A DNA stretch of 44,036 bases from Rubrivivax sp. (GTDB taxonomy: Bacteria; Pseudomonadota; Gammaproteobacteria; Burkholderiales; Burkholderiaceae_C): positions 1 through 44,036 of the forward strand of contig JAEUPD010000117.1 of assembly GCA_016788525.1 (NCBI GenBank). The letters are read 5' to 3'. Below the pieces are notes generated by a model, which was given only the letters and a program-made list of their open reading frames with translations, searched no databases and was not told where the DNA came from. Position numbers and translations under genes: made by a program. Shown here in pieces: positions 8,100 through 16,830 of the stretch. The first letter of the stretch is position 1, and every line of letters starts with the position of its first letter.

Positions 8100-9892
8100 G
8101 CGACACCCTTCCTGCCGCCGACCCCCCCGAGCGCAACAGCGCCGCGGCGATGGCGGCCTCGCTGGCGCTGCGCCGCCGCCGCCTCGGGTTGGCCTTGCTG
8201 GCGTTCGGCGTGCTGCTGCTGGCGGCACAGTCGTTTGCCGAGTGGTGGCTGCCCTACGACCTGGCCGGCCTGGCGCATGTGCGGCGCTGGCTCGGCCTGC
8301 CCGGGCTCGGGGCCGCGGCGCTCGGCTGGTCGTGGACGCTGGCGTGCGCGCTGCCGCTGGCCTGGCTGGCGTGGCCGCGCGCGCTGGGACCGCGGGCCTG
8401 CGAAGGCGTGGCGGCGCTGGCCGGCGCGGCGCTGGGCTCGGCCTACCTCGCCGCGGGTGGGGCGGCCGCGGCGCTGGCGCTGTTGCTGTTGTCGGGCATG
8501 GCCAGCCTGGGCTGGCAGGTGCGTGCCGGGGGCGGACTCGCGCTCCTGGCCGGCACCGCCATCGCCGTCTCGGCATGGGACGCAGTGCTGTCCGATGCAC
8601 CCACCCTCTGGCTGGCCGCCGTGGTGCTGGTGGCGATGTTCGTCTGGATCGACCGCCGGCACGTCCATGACGGCGACCGGCGCCTGTTCGCCGCGCTTTC
8701 CGAGCGCGACACGCTGATCGGCGAGCTGGAAGCCAGCGGCGCGCAGTTGCAGGCGGTACAGCAGGCCCGCACGCGCCTGCTGGCCAGCATCAGCCACGAT
8801 CTGCGCCAGCCACTGCAGGCCATGCGGCTGTACGCCGAGGCGCTGCGCGCCCGCAGCGACCTCGACCCGGCGGCGCGCATGCTCGTGCGTCGGCAGATGC
8901 AGGCGGCCGATGACGCCGCGGGCATGCTCGACCAGTTCAGCGAGTTCAGCGCCATTGAAGACGGCGTGCTGGTCAGCCACCCGGAGCTGGTGGACCTGCG
9001 CGAGGTGCTCGAGCGCGTGGCCGGCGGGCTGCAGCCGGCCTACCCGAAGAGCCGGCTGCGCCTGTCGGTGTATGGCCGCCCGATCTGGGTGTCGATCGAC
9101 CGCAGCCAGATCACTCGCCTGGTACAGAACCTGGCCGGCAACGCCGTGCGCTACAGCGTGGGCGTGCCGGTGGAGGGCCCGGCGCGGGTGGTGCTCGCCG
9201 TGCGCCCGCAGGGCCGTGGCTGCGTCATCGACGTGGTGGACAACGGCCGCGGCATCCCGCCCGAGCAGCGCGAGGCGGTGTTCGAGCCCTACGTGCAGCT
9301 GGCCCAGGCCGCCGAGGCTTCGCGAGCCGGGCGCGGCCTCGGGCTGGCCATCGTCAAGGGGTTGGCGGCGCAGCTGGGGCTGGTGCTGGCACCGGTGAAG
9401 AGCCGCGTGGGCAACGGCACGCGCTTTCGCGTCGGCGTGCCCGCCGCGCTGCTGCGGGCGGCGCCGATGCCCCGCACAGTGACCGGCCTGCGGCCCACGG
9501 CGCGGCTGGACGGCTGGATGCTGGCGCTGCTGGACGACGAGGATGTGCCGCGCCAGGCGCTTCGTGCCGCACTCGAAGGCGTCGGCGCGACGGTCGTCGA
9601 CGCCGAGTCGCTGCCGCGCCTGCGCAACCTGCTCGACGCCGAGGAGCGCTTCCCCGACGCGCTGCTGTTCGACCTCGACCTCGGCGCAGGCCAGCCCGAT
9701 GGCCGCGCCGCGCTGGCCGAGCTGCGCCAGACCTGGGACATGGAGCTGCCAGCCGTGATCCTGACCGGCCGGGTCGGCGCCCGAAGCATCCTGCTGCCGG
9801 CCCGCTGCAGCCTGCTCGAAAAGCCGGTCGGGCTGGCCGACCTCATGGCGACCCTGAACCGGCTGGCGCCACGCGCCGATGTGGTGCTCTGA
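8096..9892 (+). CDS. Hybrid sensor histidine kinase with C-terminal receiver domain
   Basis: A 598-residue membrane kinase starting at GTG 8096, with a 4-bp overlap with the response-regulator gene. Residues 30-190 hold about five or six hydrophobic segments with only short loops, so the sensor is the membrane region itself rather than a periplasmic domain. The dimerisation/phosphoacceptor region contains ASISHDLRQPLQAMR with H234. The catalytic domain shows the N box (NLAGNAVRYS, N345/N349), the G1 box VVDNGRGIPP (D382) and the G2 box GRGLGLAIVKG (413-423). A receiver domain from about residue 473 keeps the acidic pair near D480-D481, a likely phospho-Asp in FDLDL (526 or 528) and K576 in LLEKP. 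The signal is unknown. Confidence 0.93.
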   Translation: MSDTLPAADPPERNSAAAMAASLALRRRRLGLALLAFGVLLLAAQSFAEWWLPYDLAGLAHVRRWLGLPGLGAAALGWSWTLACALPLAWLAWPRALGPRACEGVAALAGAALGSAYLAAGGAAAALALLLLSGMASLGWQVRAGGGLALLAGTAIAVSAWDAVLSDAPTLWLAAVVLVAMFVWIDRRHVHDGDRRLFAALSERDTLIGELEASGAQLQAVQQARTRLLASISHDLRQPLQAMRLYAEALRARSDLDPAARMLVRRQMQAADDAAGMLDQFSEFSAIEDGVLVSHPELVDLREVLERVAGGLQPAYPKSRLRLSVYGRPIWVSIDRSQITRLVQNLAGNAVRYSVGVPVEGPARVVLAVRPQGRGCVIDVVDNGRGIPPEQREAVFEPYVQLAQAAEASRAGRGLGLAIVKGLAAQLGLVLAPVKSRVGNGTRFRVGVPAALLRAAPMPRTVTGLRPTARLDGWMLALLDDEDVPRQALRAALEGVGATVVDAESLPRLRNLLDAEERFPDALLFDLDLGAGQPDGRAALAELRQTWDMELPAVILTGRVGARSILLPARCSLLEKPVGLADLMATLNRLAPRADVVL

Positions 9893-10040
9893 CGCGGCGT
9901 CGCAAGGCACAGCCGCGAAGCCCTCCCCGAATGGGGGAAGGACGTCACCGGGTGGGGCACCTCGCGCACGGCGGCCGCGCCAGAATCGGCAAAGGGCGCA
10001 TGACGCCTGCTTCTGCCGACGACCGCCCGTGCCCACCCCC

Positions 10041-10553
10041 ATGCCCACCGCCCCCGCGCCGCGCCGGCGCCATCTGTGCCTGGCCGCGCTATGCGCCTGG
10101 GCCGCCCCGCTGGCCGCCCAGCCGGCGCTGGCATTCCAGCTCATCACTCCGGCCGAGGCGCAACGCGATCGGGACGCCCGCCCCAAGGACGAGCCCGATG
10201 CACGCACGCGCTCACTGCCCCGGCCCGGCGGCAGCCCGAGGTCGGGCCTGGCCATCCGGGTCGTCGCGCCTTCACAGGCCGGGCCCGTGACGGCGCCGTT
10301 CCGCATCGAGCTGGCCTTCGACGCACCGGCGGGCGTGAAGGTGGTGCCATCCACCTTCCGCGTCCAGTACGGCGTGCTCAAGCTCGATCTCACCGAGCGC
10401 CTGCGCCGCCATGCCACCATCAGCGAGACGGGTGTCGTGGTCAGCAACGCCGCGGTACCCGACGGCCTGCATCGCCTGCTGCTCTCGGTGGCCGACGAGC
10501 AGGGCAACGTGGCCGAGCATGAACTGCGTGTGCGCGTGGGAGTGGCGTCATGA
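10041..10553 (+). CDS. Secreted protein with predicted Ig-like beta-sandwich domain
   Basis: A 170-residue exported protein that I cannot assign to a named family. ATG 10041 gives a signal peptide (residues 1-31, LCLAALCAWAAPLAA, cleavage after PALA); an in-frame GTG at 10029 is an alternative. The mature protein has a charged N-terminal stretch rich in Asp, Arg and Pro. A region from about residue 80 reads like alternating beta strands (FRIELAFDAPAGVKVVP, GLHRLLLSVADEQG, AEHELRVRV), as in Ig-like folds. Its stop overlaps the start of the next gene by 4 bp (ATGA). The two products are therefore made together and probably act together at the cell envelope. Confidence 0.75.
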   Translation: MPTAPAPRRRHLCLAALCAWAAPLAAQPALAFQLITPAEAQRDRDARPKDEPDARTRSLPRPGGSPRSGLAIRVVAPSQAGPVTAPFRIELAFDAPAGVKVVPSTFRVQYGVLKLDLTERLRRHATISETGVVVSNAAVPDGLHRLLLSVADEQGNVAEHELRVRVGVAS

Positions 10554-11326
10554 GGGCCGGTACCGCGCTGCGGGCCGCCGCCTGCGCCGCCGGCCGGGCG
10601 ACGAGATCGCTGAAGACCATGGCCTCGCGAGGGGCCGGCGGCGTGGGCACGGCGGTTGACGCGGCCGCGACGCTCCCGCTGGTGGCCTTGATCGGCTGGG
10701 TCATCGCCGCATCGCCATTGCCAAGCCAGGCCGCCGGCGATGCCGACGTGCGGCGCATGATCGACGCCCTCCGGCCCGCCGCCGGCGCCGCCAGCGACGC
10801 CGCGCCGGCGCGAGGCGTGGCGCCCGCCGGCCGCACGCGCAATCTGGTCGTGGAATCGGTGCCCGCTGCAGCGTCGGCGCCAACGGCCGGCGCAGTCGCA
10901 GCCCCCGCCCCCACCCCACCGACGACGGCGCCGCCCGCAGCGCCTTCGCCACCGCCGGGCGCCGCCGCCGCGCCGGGCGGCGGTGCGCCTGCCGGGCTGT
11001 CGCTGGCCATCTCGTTCGAGCCCAACTCGGCGCAGTTGCGGCCTGAGAACGGCGACCTCATCGGCGCCCTGGTCGCCGCGATGCTTTCGCGCGAACTGCG
11101 CAGCACTCGCTTCGTGATCGAGGGCCACACCGACGCAACCGGCACGCCGGCGCAGAACCTGCGCCTGTCGCGCGAGCGGGCCGAGCAGGTCCGGTTGGCA
11201 CTCATGACGCTGGGGGTGCCCGGCGAACGGCTCAGCGCGGTGGGCAAGGGCTCCAGCGAGCCGGCCAATGCGCGCGATCCGCGCTCGCCTGACAACCGGC
11301 GTGTGCGGGTGGTGCCCGCACCCTGA
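10550..11326 (+). CDS. OmpA-family protein with proline/alanine linker
   Basis: A 258-residue envelope protein coupled to the gene before it (ATGA overlap). The hydrophobic segment TLPLVALIGWVIAASPLP at about 41-58 is a signal peptide or an anchor behind a long basic N-region; an internal ATG at 10619 would give a more usual leader. A Pro/Ala-rich linker spans about 100-150. It is followed by an OmpA-like domain beginning at LSLAISFEPNSAQLRP, with EGHTDATGTPAQNLRLS and SRERAEQV carrying the peptidoglycan-binding Asp and Arg, and VGKGSSEP near the end. It is the second OmpA-like gene in this region, and the two flank the two-component genes. A structural or stress-sensing role at the cell wall is inferred. 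Confidence 0.85.
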   Translation: MRAGTALRAAACAAGRATRSLKTMASRGAGGVGTAVDAAATLPLVALIGWVIAASPLPSQAAGDADVRRMIDALRPAAGAASDAAPARGVAPAGRTRNLVVESVPAAASAPTAGAVAAPAPTPPTTAPPAAPSPPPGAAAAPGGGAPAGLSLAISFEPNSAQLRPENGDLIGALVAAMLSRELRSTRFVIEGHTDATGTPAQNLRLSRERAEQVRLALMTLGVPGERLSAVGKGSSEPANARDPRSPDNRRVRVVPAP

Positions 11327-11417
11327 AGCGCACCGGTCGGCGCCGCGGCTGCGGCCGGGGTGCCCTTTCTGGAGGCGCCCCCCGGAATAATGCGGCCGCC
11401 CTGCCGTATACCCGCCC

Positions 11418-11945
11418 GTGAACGCGCCCACCGTCTTCAGGCAGCGGCTGCTCGACGCCATCCCGCGCCTGCGCCGCTATGCGCGTTCGCTGACCCGCGA
11501 ATCCAGCGAAGCCGATGACCTGACGCAGCAGGCTCTGGAACGGGCGCTTGCCCATTGGCGCCAGTTCGATCCTGAGCGCGACATGCTCGTGTGGCTGCTG
11601 TCGATCGCGCACAACGCCTTCCTTGACAGCCGCCGGCGCGACGCACGGCTGCAGTTCGCCGACCCGCTGGAGGTGCAGCAGGCCCAGGACGCCGAAGGCG
11701 GCGCGCCGGGCACGGACGTCGGCCTGCGGATGGACCTGCTGGCCGCGCTGGCACGGCTGTCGCCCGAGCAGCGCGAGCCACTGGTGCTGGTGTGCGTCGA
11801 GCAGCTCAGCTATGCCGAGGTCGCGCAAGTGCTGCGCATCCCCATCGGTACGGTGATGTCGCGCGTGTGTCGCGCGCGCCAGGCGCTGCGGCGCTTTCTC
11901 GAAGGCCCGCAGCGCCACGCCAGCAGCCTGCGGCGCGTGGTGTGA
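11418..11945 (+). CDS. ECF-type RNA polymerase sigma factor
   Basis: A 175-residue sigma-70 family protein of the extracytoplasmic function class. It starts at GTG 11418; no ATG lies nearby in frame. Region 2 is visible as RYARSLTRESSEADDLTQQ, followed by a segment with ERDMLVWLLSIAHNAFLD that covers the -10 recognition and melting helices. Region 4 (about 113-165) has LSPEQREPLVLVCVEQLSY and IPIGTVMSRVCRARQALR, the helix-turn-helix for the -35 element. A gene for a membrane anti-sigma factor follows after 16 bp, the usual partner arrangement. The GGAATAATG motif upstream (about 11391) might be part of a promoter but cannot be established by reading alone. Confidence 0.93.
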   Translation: MNAPTVFRQRLLDAIPRLRRYARSLTRESSEADDLTQQALERALAHWRQFDPERDMLVWLLSIAHNAFLDSRRRDARLQFADPLEVQQAQDAEGGAPGTDVGLRMDLLAALARLSPEQREPLVLVCVEQLSYAEVAQVLRIPIGTVMSRVCRARQALRRFLEGPQRHASSLRRVV

Positions 11946-11961
11946 TGTTGGTGAACAGCTG

Positions 11962-12987
11962 ATGAGCCTCTTCCCTCCTTCCCCTCCAGCGCCTTCGCCA
12001 CCAGGCGGCGGACTCTCGGATGAACAGCTCAGCGCCTGGGTCGACGGCGAAGGCAGCGCCGCCGAGCGCGCCGACGTGCAGGCGTGGCTGCGCACGCACC
12101 CCGAGCAGGCGCGGCGCGTCGAGGCGTGGGCCGCCGACCGCAGCGCGCTGCACGCTGCCTACGCGCGGGTGGTGCACGAGCCGGTGCCGGCCCATCTGGC
12201 CGAAGTCGCACTGCTTCCGCTGGCGGCTCCGCCCGTCGCTGCTGCGCCAGCGTGGCTGGGCGGTTGGTTCGGGTCGCGCCTGGGCCTGCGACAGGGCGGC
12301 GACGGCGCACACCCCGCGTCCCTGCTCGGGCGCCTCTCGCCCATGGGGGCTGCTGCCGCCGCCGGGCTCTTCGTCCTCGGCGCAATCGTCGGCGGCGCGC
12401 TGACTTGGCAGTGGATGGAGCGCCAGCACGTCGCCGAGGCCCGTCTGGCGCCGGGCCTGGCGGCCAGCGCGCGGACGCCGCCTGCCGCCGGCCGCGAAGC
12501 GTGGCTGCAGCGCGCGGCATTCGCGCACAGCGTCTACACGATCGAACCGCGCCACGCGGTGGAGGTCCGCGCGCAGGAGGAGCACCTGGCACGCTGGCTC
12601 ACCCGGCGCATCGAGGCCCCCGTCAAGCTGTTCGACCTGCGCGAGCAGGGCTTCGAGCTGGTGGGCGGCCGCCTGCTGCCCGACGGCCCTGGCAAGAGCG
12701 CGCAGCTGATGTACCAGGACGGCGGCGGCCGGCGCATCACCGTCTACCTGCGCAAGCCCGAAGCCGGCAGCGACACCGCCTTCCGCTACGAGCGGCAGGG
12801 AAAGCTCGGCATGTTCTACTGGATCGATGAGAAGTGCGGCTTTGCACTGGTCGGCGAGTTGCCCAAGGAGCACCTGCTCGCGCTGGCCAAGGCAATCTAT
12901 GACCAGGATGCGGTGCTGCCAGCGCCCTCGCTGACCCCGCCTTCGTCGTCAGCGGCCGGCGCCTCGGCGCCCGCTTCGGGCAAGTGA
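11962..12987 (+). CDS. Membrane anti-sigma factor
   Basis: A 341-residue single-pass membrane protein directly after the ECF sigma gene. The N-terminal cytoplasmic part starts with LSDEQLSAWVDGEGSAAERADV (shown here only in outline, residues 18-39), the opening typical of transmembrane anti-sigma regulators of the COG5662 type. A membrane helix lies at about 128-150 (AAAAGLFVLGAIVGGALTW). The remaining 190 residues are predicted periplasmic, with an alpha/beta pattern (VKLFDLREQGFELVGGR, LMYQDGGGRRITVYLR) and a serine/proline tail. The HxxxCxxC zinc motif found in many anti-sigma domains is absent. It is inferred to hold the sigma factor until an envelope signal triggers release. Confidence 0.85.
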   Translation: MSLFPPSPPAPSPPGGGLSDEQLSAWVDGEGSAAERADVQAWLRTHPEQARRVEAWAADRSALHAAYARVVHEPVPAHLAEVALLPLAAPPVAAAPAWLGGWFGSRLGLRQGGDGAHPASLLGRLSPMGAAAAAGLFVLGAIVGGALTWQWMERQHVAEARLAPGLAASARTPPAAGREAWLQRAAFAHSVYTIEPRHAVEVRAQEEHLARWLTRRIEAPVKLFDLREQGFELVGGRLLPDGPGKSAQLMYQDGGGRRITVYLRKPEAGSDTAFRYERQGKLGMFYWIDEKCGFALVGELPKEHLLALAKAIYDQDAVLPAPSLTPPSSSAAGASAPASGK

Positions 12988-13108
12988 TGGCGAACACCGG
13001 CCGCTGATCCACGGCGCCACGGGCAGCTTCGCGGCTGCTCGGCCCGCCCGGCGGCTTGCGCGCGACGCATGCACCGGGCGCGCCGAGACCGGCTGCCACA
13101 ATGACCGC

Positions 13109-14761
13109 ATGCTCTCGCACTGGTCGTTGCGCCCCGGCAGTTCGCTCGCGGCGTTGCACCGGCTGGGGGCGGTGGCCGTGCTGGGCTTCGCCTCCGGGCT
13201 GCCGCTGGCGCTCACAGGCCAGGCGATGCAGGCCTGGCTCACGATGGAAGGGCTCGACCTGGCGACGATCGGCTTTCTGAGCCTGGTCGGGCTGCCATAC
13301 ACCTTCAAGTTCCTGTGGGCCCCGCTGATGGATCGCTTCGAGTGCGTCGGCGCGCTCGGGCGGCGGCGCGGCTGGCTGGCGTTGACGCAGCTGGTGCTGG
13401 CCGCGCTGCTGATGCTGCTGGCGGCCACGTCGCCCAAGGAGTCGCTGCGCGCTTTCGCACTGCTGGCGGTGGCCGTGGCGTTCGCCTCCGCGTCGCAGGA
13501 CGTGGTGGTCGATGCATACCGGACCGATCTGCTGAGCGCGGCCGAACGCGGCCTCGGGGCATCGCTGGGTGTGATGGGCTATCGGCTGGCGATGATCCTC
13601 TCAGGGGGCATTGCGCTCATCTGGACCGATGCCGCCCAGGGCGGCGGCTGGAGCTGGCCCGAGGTGTACCGCTTCATGGCGCTGTTGATGGTGGCCGCAG
13701 CAGGCGCATCGCTCGTGCTGCTGCCCGGCCTGCCGCCGCCCGCCGACGGCGGCCCGGCAGACCCGACGGCCAGGGCGGGTGCCGCGGCGGCGGCAACGTC
13801 AGTGCGGCGCCCGCCTGCACACCGCGAGTTGTGGGGCTTCACCGCCGTGCTGGGCGCGGTGGCCTTGGGCTTCGTTCTCAGCGAACGCTTCGCGCCGCCG
13901 CTGGCGCAGGCGGTGGTCGGCCCCTGGCTGGCCGGGTCGTCGCTGCCGGCGGCGCTGCACAAGCGCTGGGTCGATCTGCTGGCTCTGCTGCTGGGCATCG
14001 CCTTCACGCTGCCGCTGGCCGCATGGGTGGCGCGGCGGGCGCGCTTCGAGGCGCTGCTGGCGGGGCTCTCGAGCTACTTCGCGATGCCCGGCGCCGTGGC
14101 GTTCCTGCTGTTCATCGTGCTGTACAAGCTGGGCGACGCCTTTGCCGGCTCGTTGATGACGCCATTCCTGCTCAAGAGCATGGCCTACGGCTCGGCCGAA
14201 GTGGGCGTGGTGAACAAGGTGATCGGCCTGTGGCTGACGATCGGTGGCGCGCTGGTGGGCGGCGCGGCGATGCTGCGGCTGGGGCTGTGGCGTTCGCTGT
14301 GGCTGTTCGGGGTGCTGCAGCTGGTGTCCAACTTCGGCTTCTGGTGGCTGGCCGTTGGCGGCAAGGGCAGCCTGGGCGCCACGCTGCTGCCGGCCTTCGA
14401 CTGGGGCTTCGTCAAGCTGGCGGTTCCGACGCCGGTGGACGGCGCACTGCTGATGGTGGTGGCATTCGAGAACATCTGTGGCGGCATGGGCACCGCGGCC
14501 TTTGTGGCGTTCCTGATGAGCTTGTGCAACCGGCGCTTCACCGCGACGCAGTTCGCGCTGCTGTCGGCGTTCGCGTCCGTGGGCCGGGTGTGGGTGGGGC
14601 CGCTGGCCGGCGTGCTGGCCGAGAGCATCGGCTGGCCGTCGTTCTTCGTGCTCAGCGCGGTGCTGGCAGCGCCGGCGCTGGCGCTGCTGTGGTGGTTGCG
14701 CGGCGCCATGCGGGCGCTGGAGGGTCCGGAGGGCGCCGAGGACCAAGCAGGGTCCCGGTGA
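13109..14761 (+). CDS. ampG: AmpG-like MFS permease (muropeptide transporter)
   Basis: A 550-residue polytopic inner-membrane protein with about 12-14 hydrophobic segments. The N-terminus, with GFASGLPLALTGQAMQAWL, LSLVGLPYTFKFLWAPLMDR and SQDVVVDAYRTD, is the signature of AmpG permeases. These import anhydro-muropeptides for cell-wall recycling and influence beta-lactamase induction in some species. The middle (about 210-300) has an expanded loop followed by two extra helices, as in long AmpG proteins. Neighbouring genes code for OmpA-like proteins, an envelope sigma system and an M48 protease, which suits a cell-wall role. Transport of muropeptides by this copy is inferred from family only. 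Confidence 0.85.
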   Translation: MLSHWSLRPGSSLAALHRLGAVAVLGFASGLPLALTGQAMQAWLTMEGLDLATIGFLSLVGLPYTFKFLWAPLMDRFECVGALGRRRGWLALTQLVLAALLMLLAATSPKESLRAFALLAVAVAFASASQDVVVDAYRTDLLSAAERGLGASLGVMGYRLAMILSGGIALIWTDAAQGGGWSWPEVYRFMALLMVAAAGASLVLLPGLPPPADGGPADPTARAGAAAAATSVRRPPAHRELWGFTAVLGAVALGFVLSERFAPPLAQAVVGPWLAGSSLPAALHKRWVDLLALLLGIAFTLPLAAWVARRARFEALLAGLSSYFAMPGAVAFLLFIVLYKLGDAFAGSLMTPFLLKSMAYGSAEVGVVNKVIGLWLTIGGALVGGAAMLRLGLWRSLWLFGVLQLVSNFGFWWLAVGGKGSLGATLLPAFDWGFVKLAVPTPVDGALLMVVAFENICGGMGTAAFVAFLMSLCNRRFTATQFALLSAFASVGRVWVGPLAGVLAESIGWPSFFVLSAVLAAPALALLWWLRGAMRALEGPEGAEDQAGSR

Positions 14762-14979
14762 GGTGGTGACGGCGGCGTGCCGGGAAAGCGCTGCCGGCCA
14801 CGCCGTTCGCTTCGTTGGGCGTTCGGGCTTGCCGGCATTGAACCTGCGCCGGTCGGTCCCATGTCGGGCCCGACCCCAAGTCGGGTGGATGGACGCGGCG
14901 GCGCTGCCAGAATGAGCCGCGGGGCCGCGCCCGGTTTCTCGCCCGGCCGGTTTCCGGAAGCTCGCGCACCAACTGCCTC

Positions 14980-15930
14980 ATGACCCCTGCTTCGACGATG
15001 GCTGCTGTCGATCATCGCGGCGCCGCGGTACCTTCTGCCGCCAGCGGCGTGGCGCCTGCCATGGGTGCGCCGGCCGGATGCGCATGCCATGGCGGCGGCC
15101 CGCGCCGGCGCTTCCTGACCTCGTTGCTGGGCGCCGGCGCCGCGGCACTTCCCGGCGCCGCGGCGGCGGCCGACCCCGAGTGCCGTCGCTCGCGCGCCGC
15201 GGGCATCGTGCCGGCCGACCAGGTGGAGGGCATGGCACGCCAGCAGTACCTGCAGCTCATGCGCGACGCGCAGGGCAAGGGCACGCTGGCGCCCGGCGAC
15301 GACGCGCAGCTGCAGCGGTTGCGATACATCGCGCAGCGCATCATCCCCTTCGCACCGGCGTGCAACGAACGCGCGCGCGAGTGGCGCTGGGAGGTGCAGC
15401 TGCTGCGCAGCAACCAGCTCAATGCCTTTTGCATGCCCGGCGGCAAGATCGCCTTCTACAGCGGCATCCTGAGCCGCCTGAAGCTGGGCGACGACGAGGT
15501 CGCGGTGATCATGGGCCACGAGGTCGCGCACGCCCTGCTCGAGCATGCGCGCGAACGTGTGGCCAAGAGCACCGGCACCACCTTCGGCCTGCGTGCGCTG
15601 TCGGCGCTTCTTGGTCTGGGCAATGTCGGCGACCTGGCCGCGCAATACAGCGCGCAGCTGCTGACCCTGAAGTTCGGCCGCGACGACGAGAGCGAAGCCG
15701 ACGCGCTGGGCCTGCTGTTGTCGGCGCGTGCCGGCTACGACCCGCGTGCCGGCGTCTCGCTGTGGCAGAAGATGGGTGCGGCCGGCGGCGGCAAGGTTCC
15801 GCCGGCGTGGCTTTCCACGCACCCGGCCGGGCCCGAACGAATCAAGGACATCGAGGGCCGGCTGCCGCGCACGCTGCCGGAGTTCCAGCGCGCCGCGCGC
15901 CCCGAGCGGCGGTTCTCGGCGGCGGCTTGA
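14980..15930 (+). CDS. M48-family zinc metalloprotease, exported
   Basis: A 316-residue peptidase. Residues 42-63 look like a Tat or lipoprotein-like export region (RRRFLTSLLGAGAAALP) behind an unusual Cys/His-containing N-terminal extension (CACHGGG); the ATG at 14980 is the only good start. The catalytic zinc site is HEVAH at 180-184, with the third ligand E237 in DDESEAD and the conserved STHP at 279-282 near the C-terminus. The overall arrangement matches periplasmic M48 proteases of the LoiP/YcaL/BepA type. No tetratricopeptide repeats follow, so it is closer to LoiP/YcaL in size. A role in quality control of outer-membrane proteins is inferred. Confidence 0.9.
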   Translation: MTPASTMAAVDHRGAAVPSAASGVAPAMGAPAGCACHGGGPRRRFLTSLLGAGAAALPGAAAAADPECRRSRAAGIVPADQVEGMARQQYLQLMRDAQGKGTLAPGDDAQLQRLRYIAQRIIPFAPACNERAREWRWEVQLLRSNQLNAFCMPGGKIAFYSGILSRLKLGDDEVAVIMGHEVAHALLEHARERVAKSTGTTFGLRALSALLGLGNVGDLAAQYSAQLLTLKFGRDDESEADALGLLLSARAGYDPRAGVSLWQKMGAAGGGKVPPAWLSTHPAGPERIKDIEGRLPRTLPEFQRAARPERRFSAAA

Positions 15931-15957
15931 TCGCAGCCTGATTTCGGCAAGACCGCC

Positions 15958-15987
15958 GGGCACCGGCGTGGAGCCAACGCGGTGCCC
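15958..15987. terminator. Hairpin between convergent genes
   Basis: GGGCACC (15958-15964) pairs with GGTGCCC (15981-15987). After one bulged G, GCGT (15966-15969) pairs with ACGC (15977-15980) around a 7-base loop. The 11-bp stem lies between the ends of the M48 protease and Crp/Fnr-type genes, as expected for a bidirectional terminator. It lacks a T-run. Confidence 0.45.
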
Positions 15988-16017
15988 GCTGCCATGCATT
16001 GGCGCCGCGGGCGCCGT

Positions 16018-16686
16018 TCACCACTTCGCCGGCAGCGCCTTCAGTAGCCTCACATGGCGGCGGCCGCTTTCGACATAGCCGCCGCGCTCCAGGTCCTTCA
16101 TCACCCGGCTGACCATCTCGCGGCCACAGCCGATCAGGCGCGACATCTCGAGGTGCGAGGGCGCAGGCTCCAGCGCGCGCGTGCCGTCGGGCAAGGCCAC
16201 GGCCTGCGCCTCGAGCAGGGCCTTCAGCCGGCCGTAGACATCGTTGAGAGCGATCTGCCTCAAGCTCAACGTGGCGGTGCGCGCACGGCGGATGACCTTG
16301 GCCAGCAGCTCGTAGGCGAACTGCGGGTCGGCCGCGAGGTGGGCATCCAGCGTGCGGCGCGTCACCAGCACCACCCAGCCCGGCTCCACCACCTCGACGT
16401 TGGCCGAGCGCGGGCCGCCGTCCAGGCTCATTTCGCCCAGGTACTCCCCGGGGCCGTAGGTCGCGTACGTGACCTCGCGCTCGTCGGCGCCGGCGCTGTA
16501 GGCGCGCAGCCGGCCCTGCACCACGAGGAACAGCGTGTCACCCTGGTCGCCTTCGGTGATGAGCTGCGTGCCCTTGCGCACGCGTCGGGCCTCGCCGCGG
16601 CGGGCCAGCGCGCGCAGGCCGTCGGAGAAGGGGGCCTGCTCGATCAGTGCGGCGGGGTCGGCGGTGGGGGCAGTCTTCTTGGACAT
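16018..16686 (-). CDS. Crp/Fnr-family transcriptional regulator
   Basis: A 222-residue regulator. ATG 16686 (MSKKTAPTADPAAL) is preferred over the open frame to 16722. The N-terminal half is a cyclic-nucleotide-binding-type beta roll: GTQLITEGDQGDTLFLVVQG, YGPGEYLGEMSLDGGPRSA and the connecting helix. The C-terminal half holds a Crp winged helix-turn-helix at about 170-210, with SHLEMSRLIGCGREMVSR and MKDLERGGYV. The cysteine cluster that carries the iron-sulfur centre in FNR is missing, so direct oxygen sensing by that route is unlikely. The GEMSLDGGPRSA pocket is close to that of cAMP-type binders, but the ligand is unproven. Confidence 0.9.
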   Translation of the reverse strand: MSKKTAPTADPAALIEQAPFSDGLRALARRGEARRVRKGTQLITEGDQGDTLFLVVQGRLRAYSAGADEREVTYATYGPGEYLGEMSLDGGPRSANVEVVEPGWVVLVTRRTLDAHLAADPQFAYELLAKVIRRARTATLSLRQIALNDVYGRLKALLEAQAVALPDGTRALEPAPSHLEMSRLIGCGREMVSRVMKDLERGGYVESGRRHVRLLKALPAKW

Positions 16687-16830
16687 CGTCGGCCTCGCCC
16701 TGCGACCACCCGGCATGCGCAAGGCACCCGGGTGGCCGCAGGGCCGGCCGATCTTAGCGGGCGGATCGGACCGCCTGCTTTTCCCCCGAAGTCGATTCCA
16801 CTTGCCGGCGTTGTGGCGGGACAGGCTCGC

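Noticed and set aside
8030-11461. Minus-strand open frame of 1143 codons opposite the kinase and OmpA-like genes
   Set aside because: It is a GC-driven shadow: Gln/Arg/His/Ala-rich, with no recognisable domain, lying opposite genes with clear domains.
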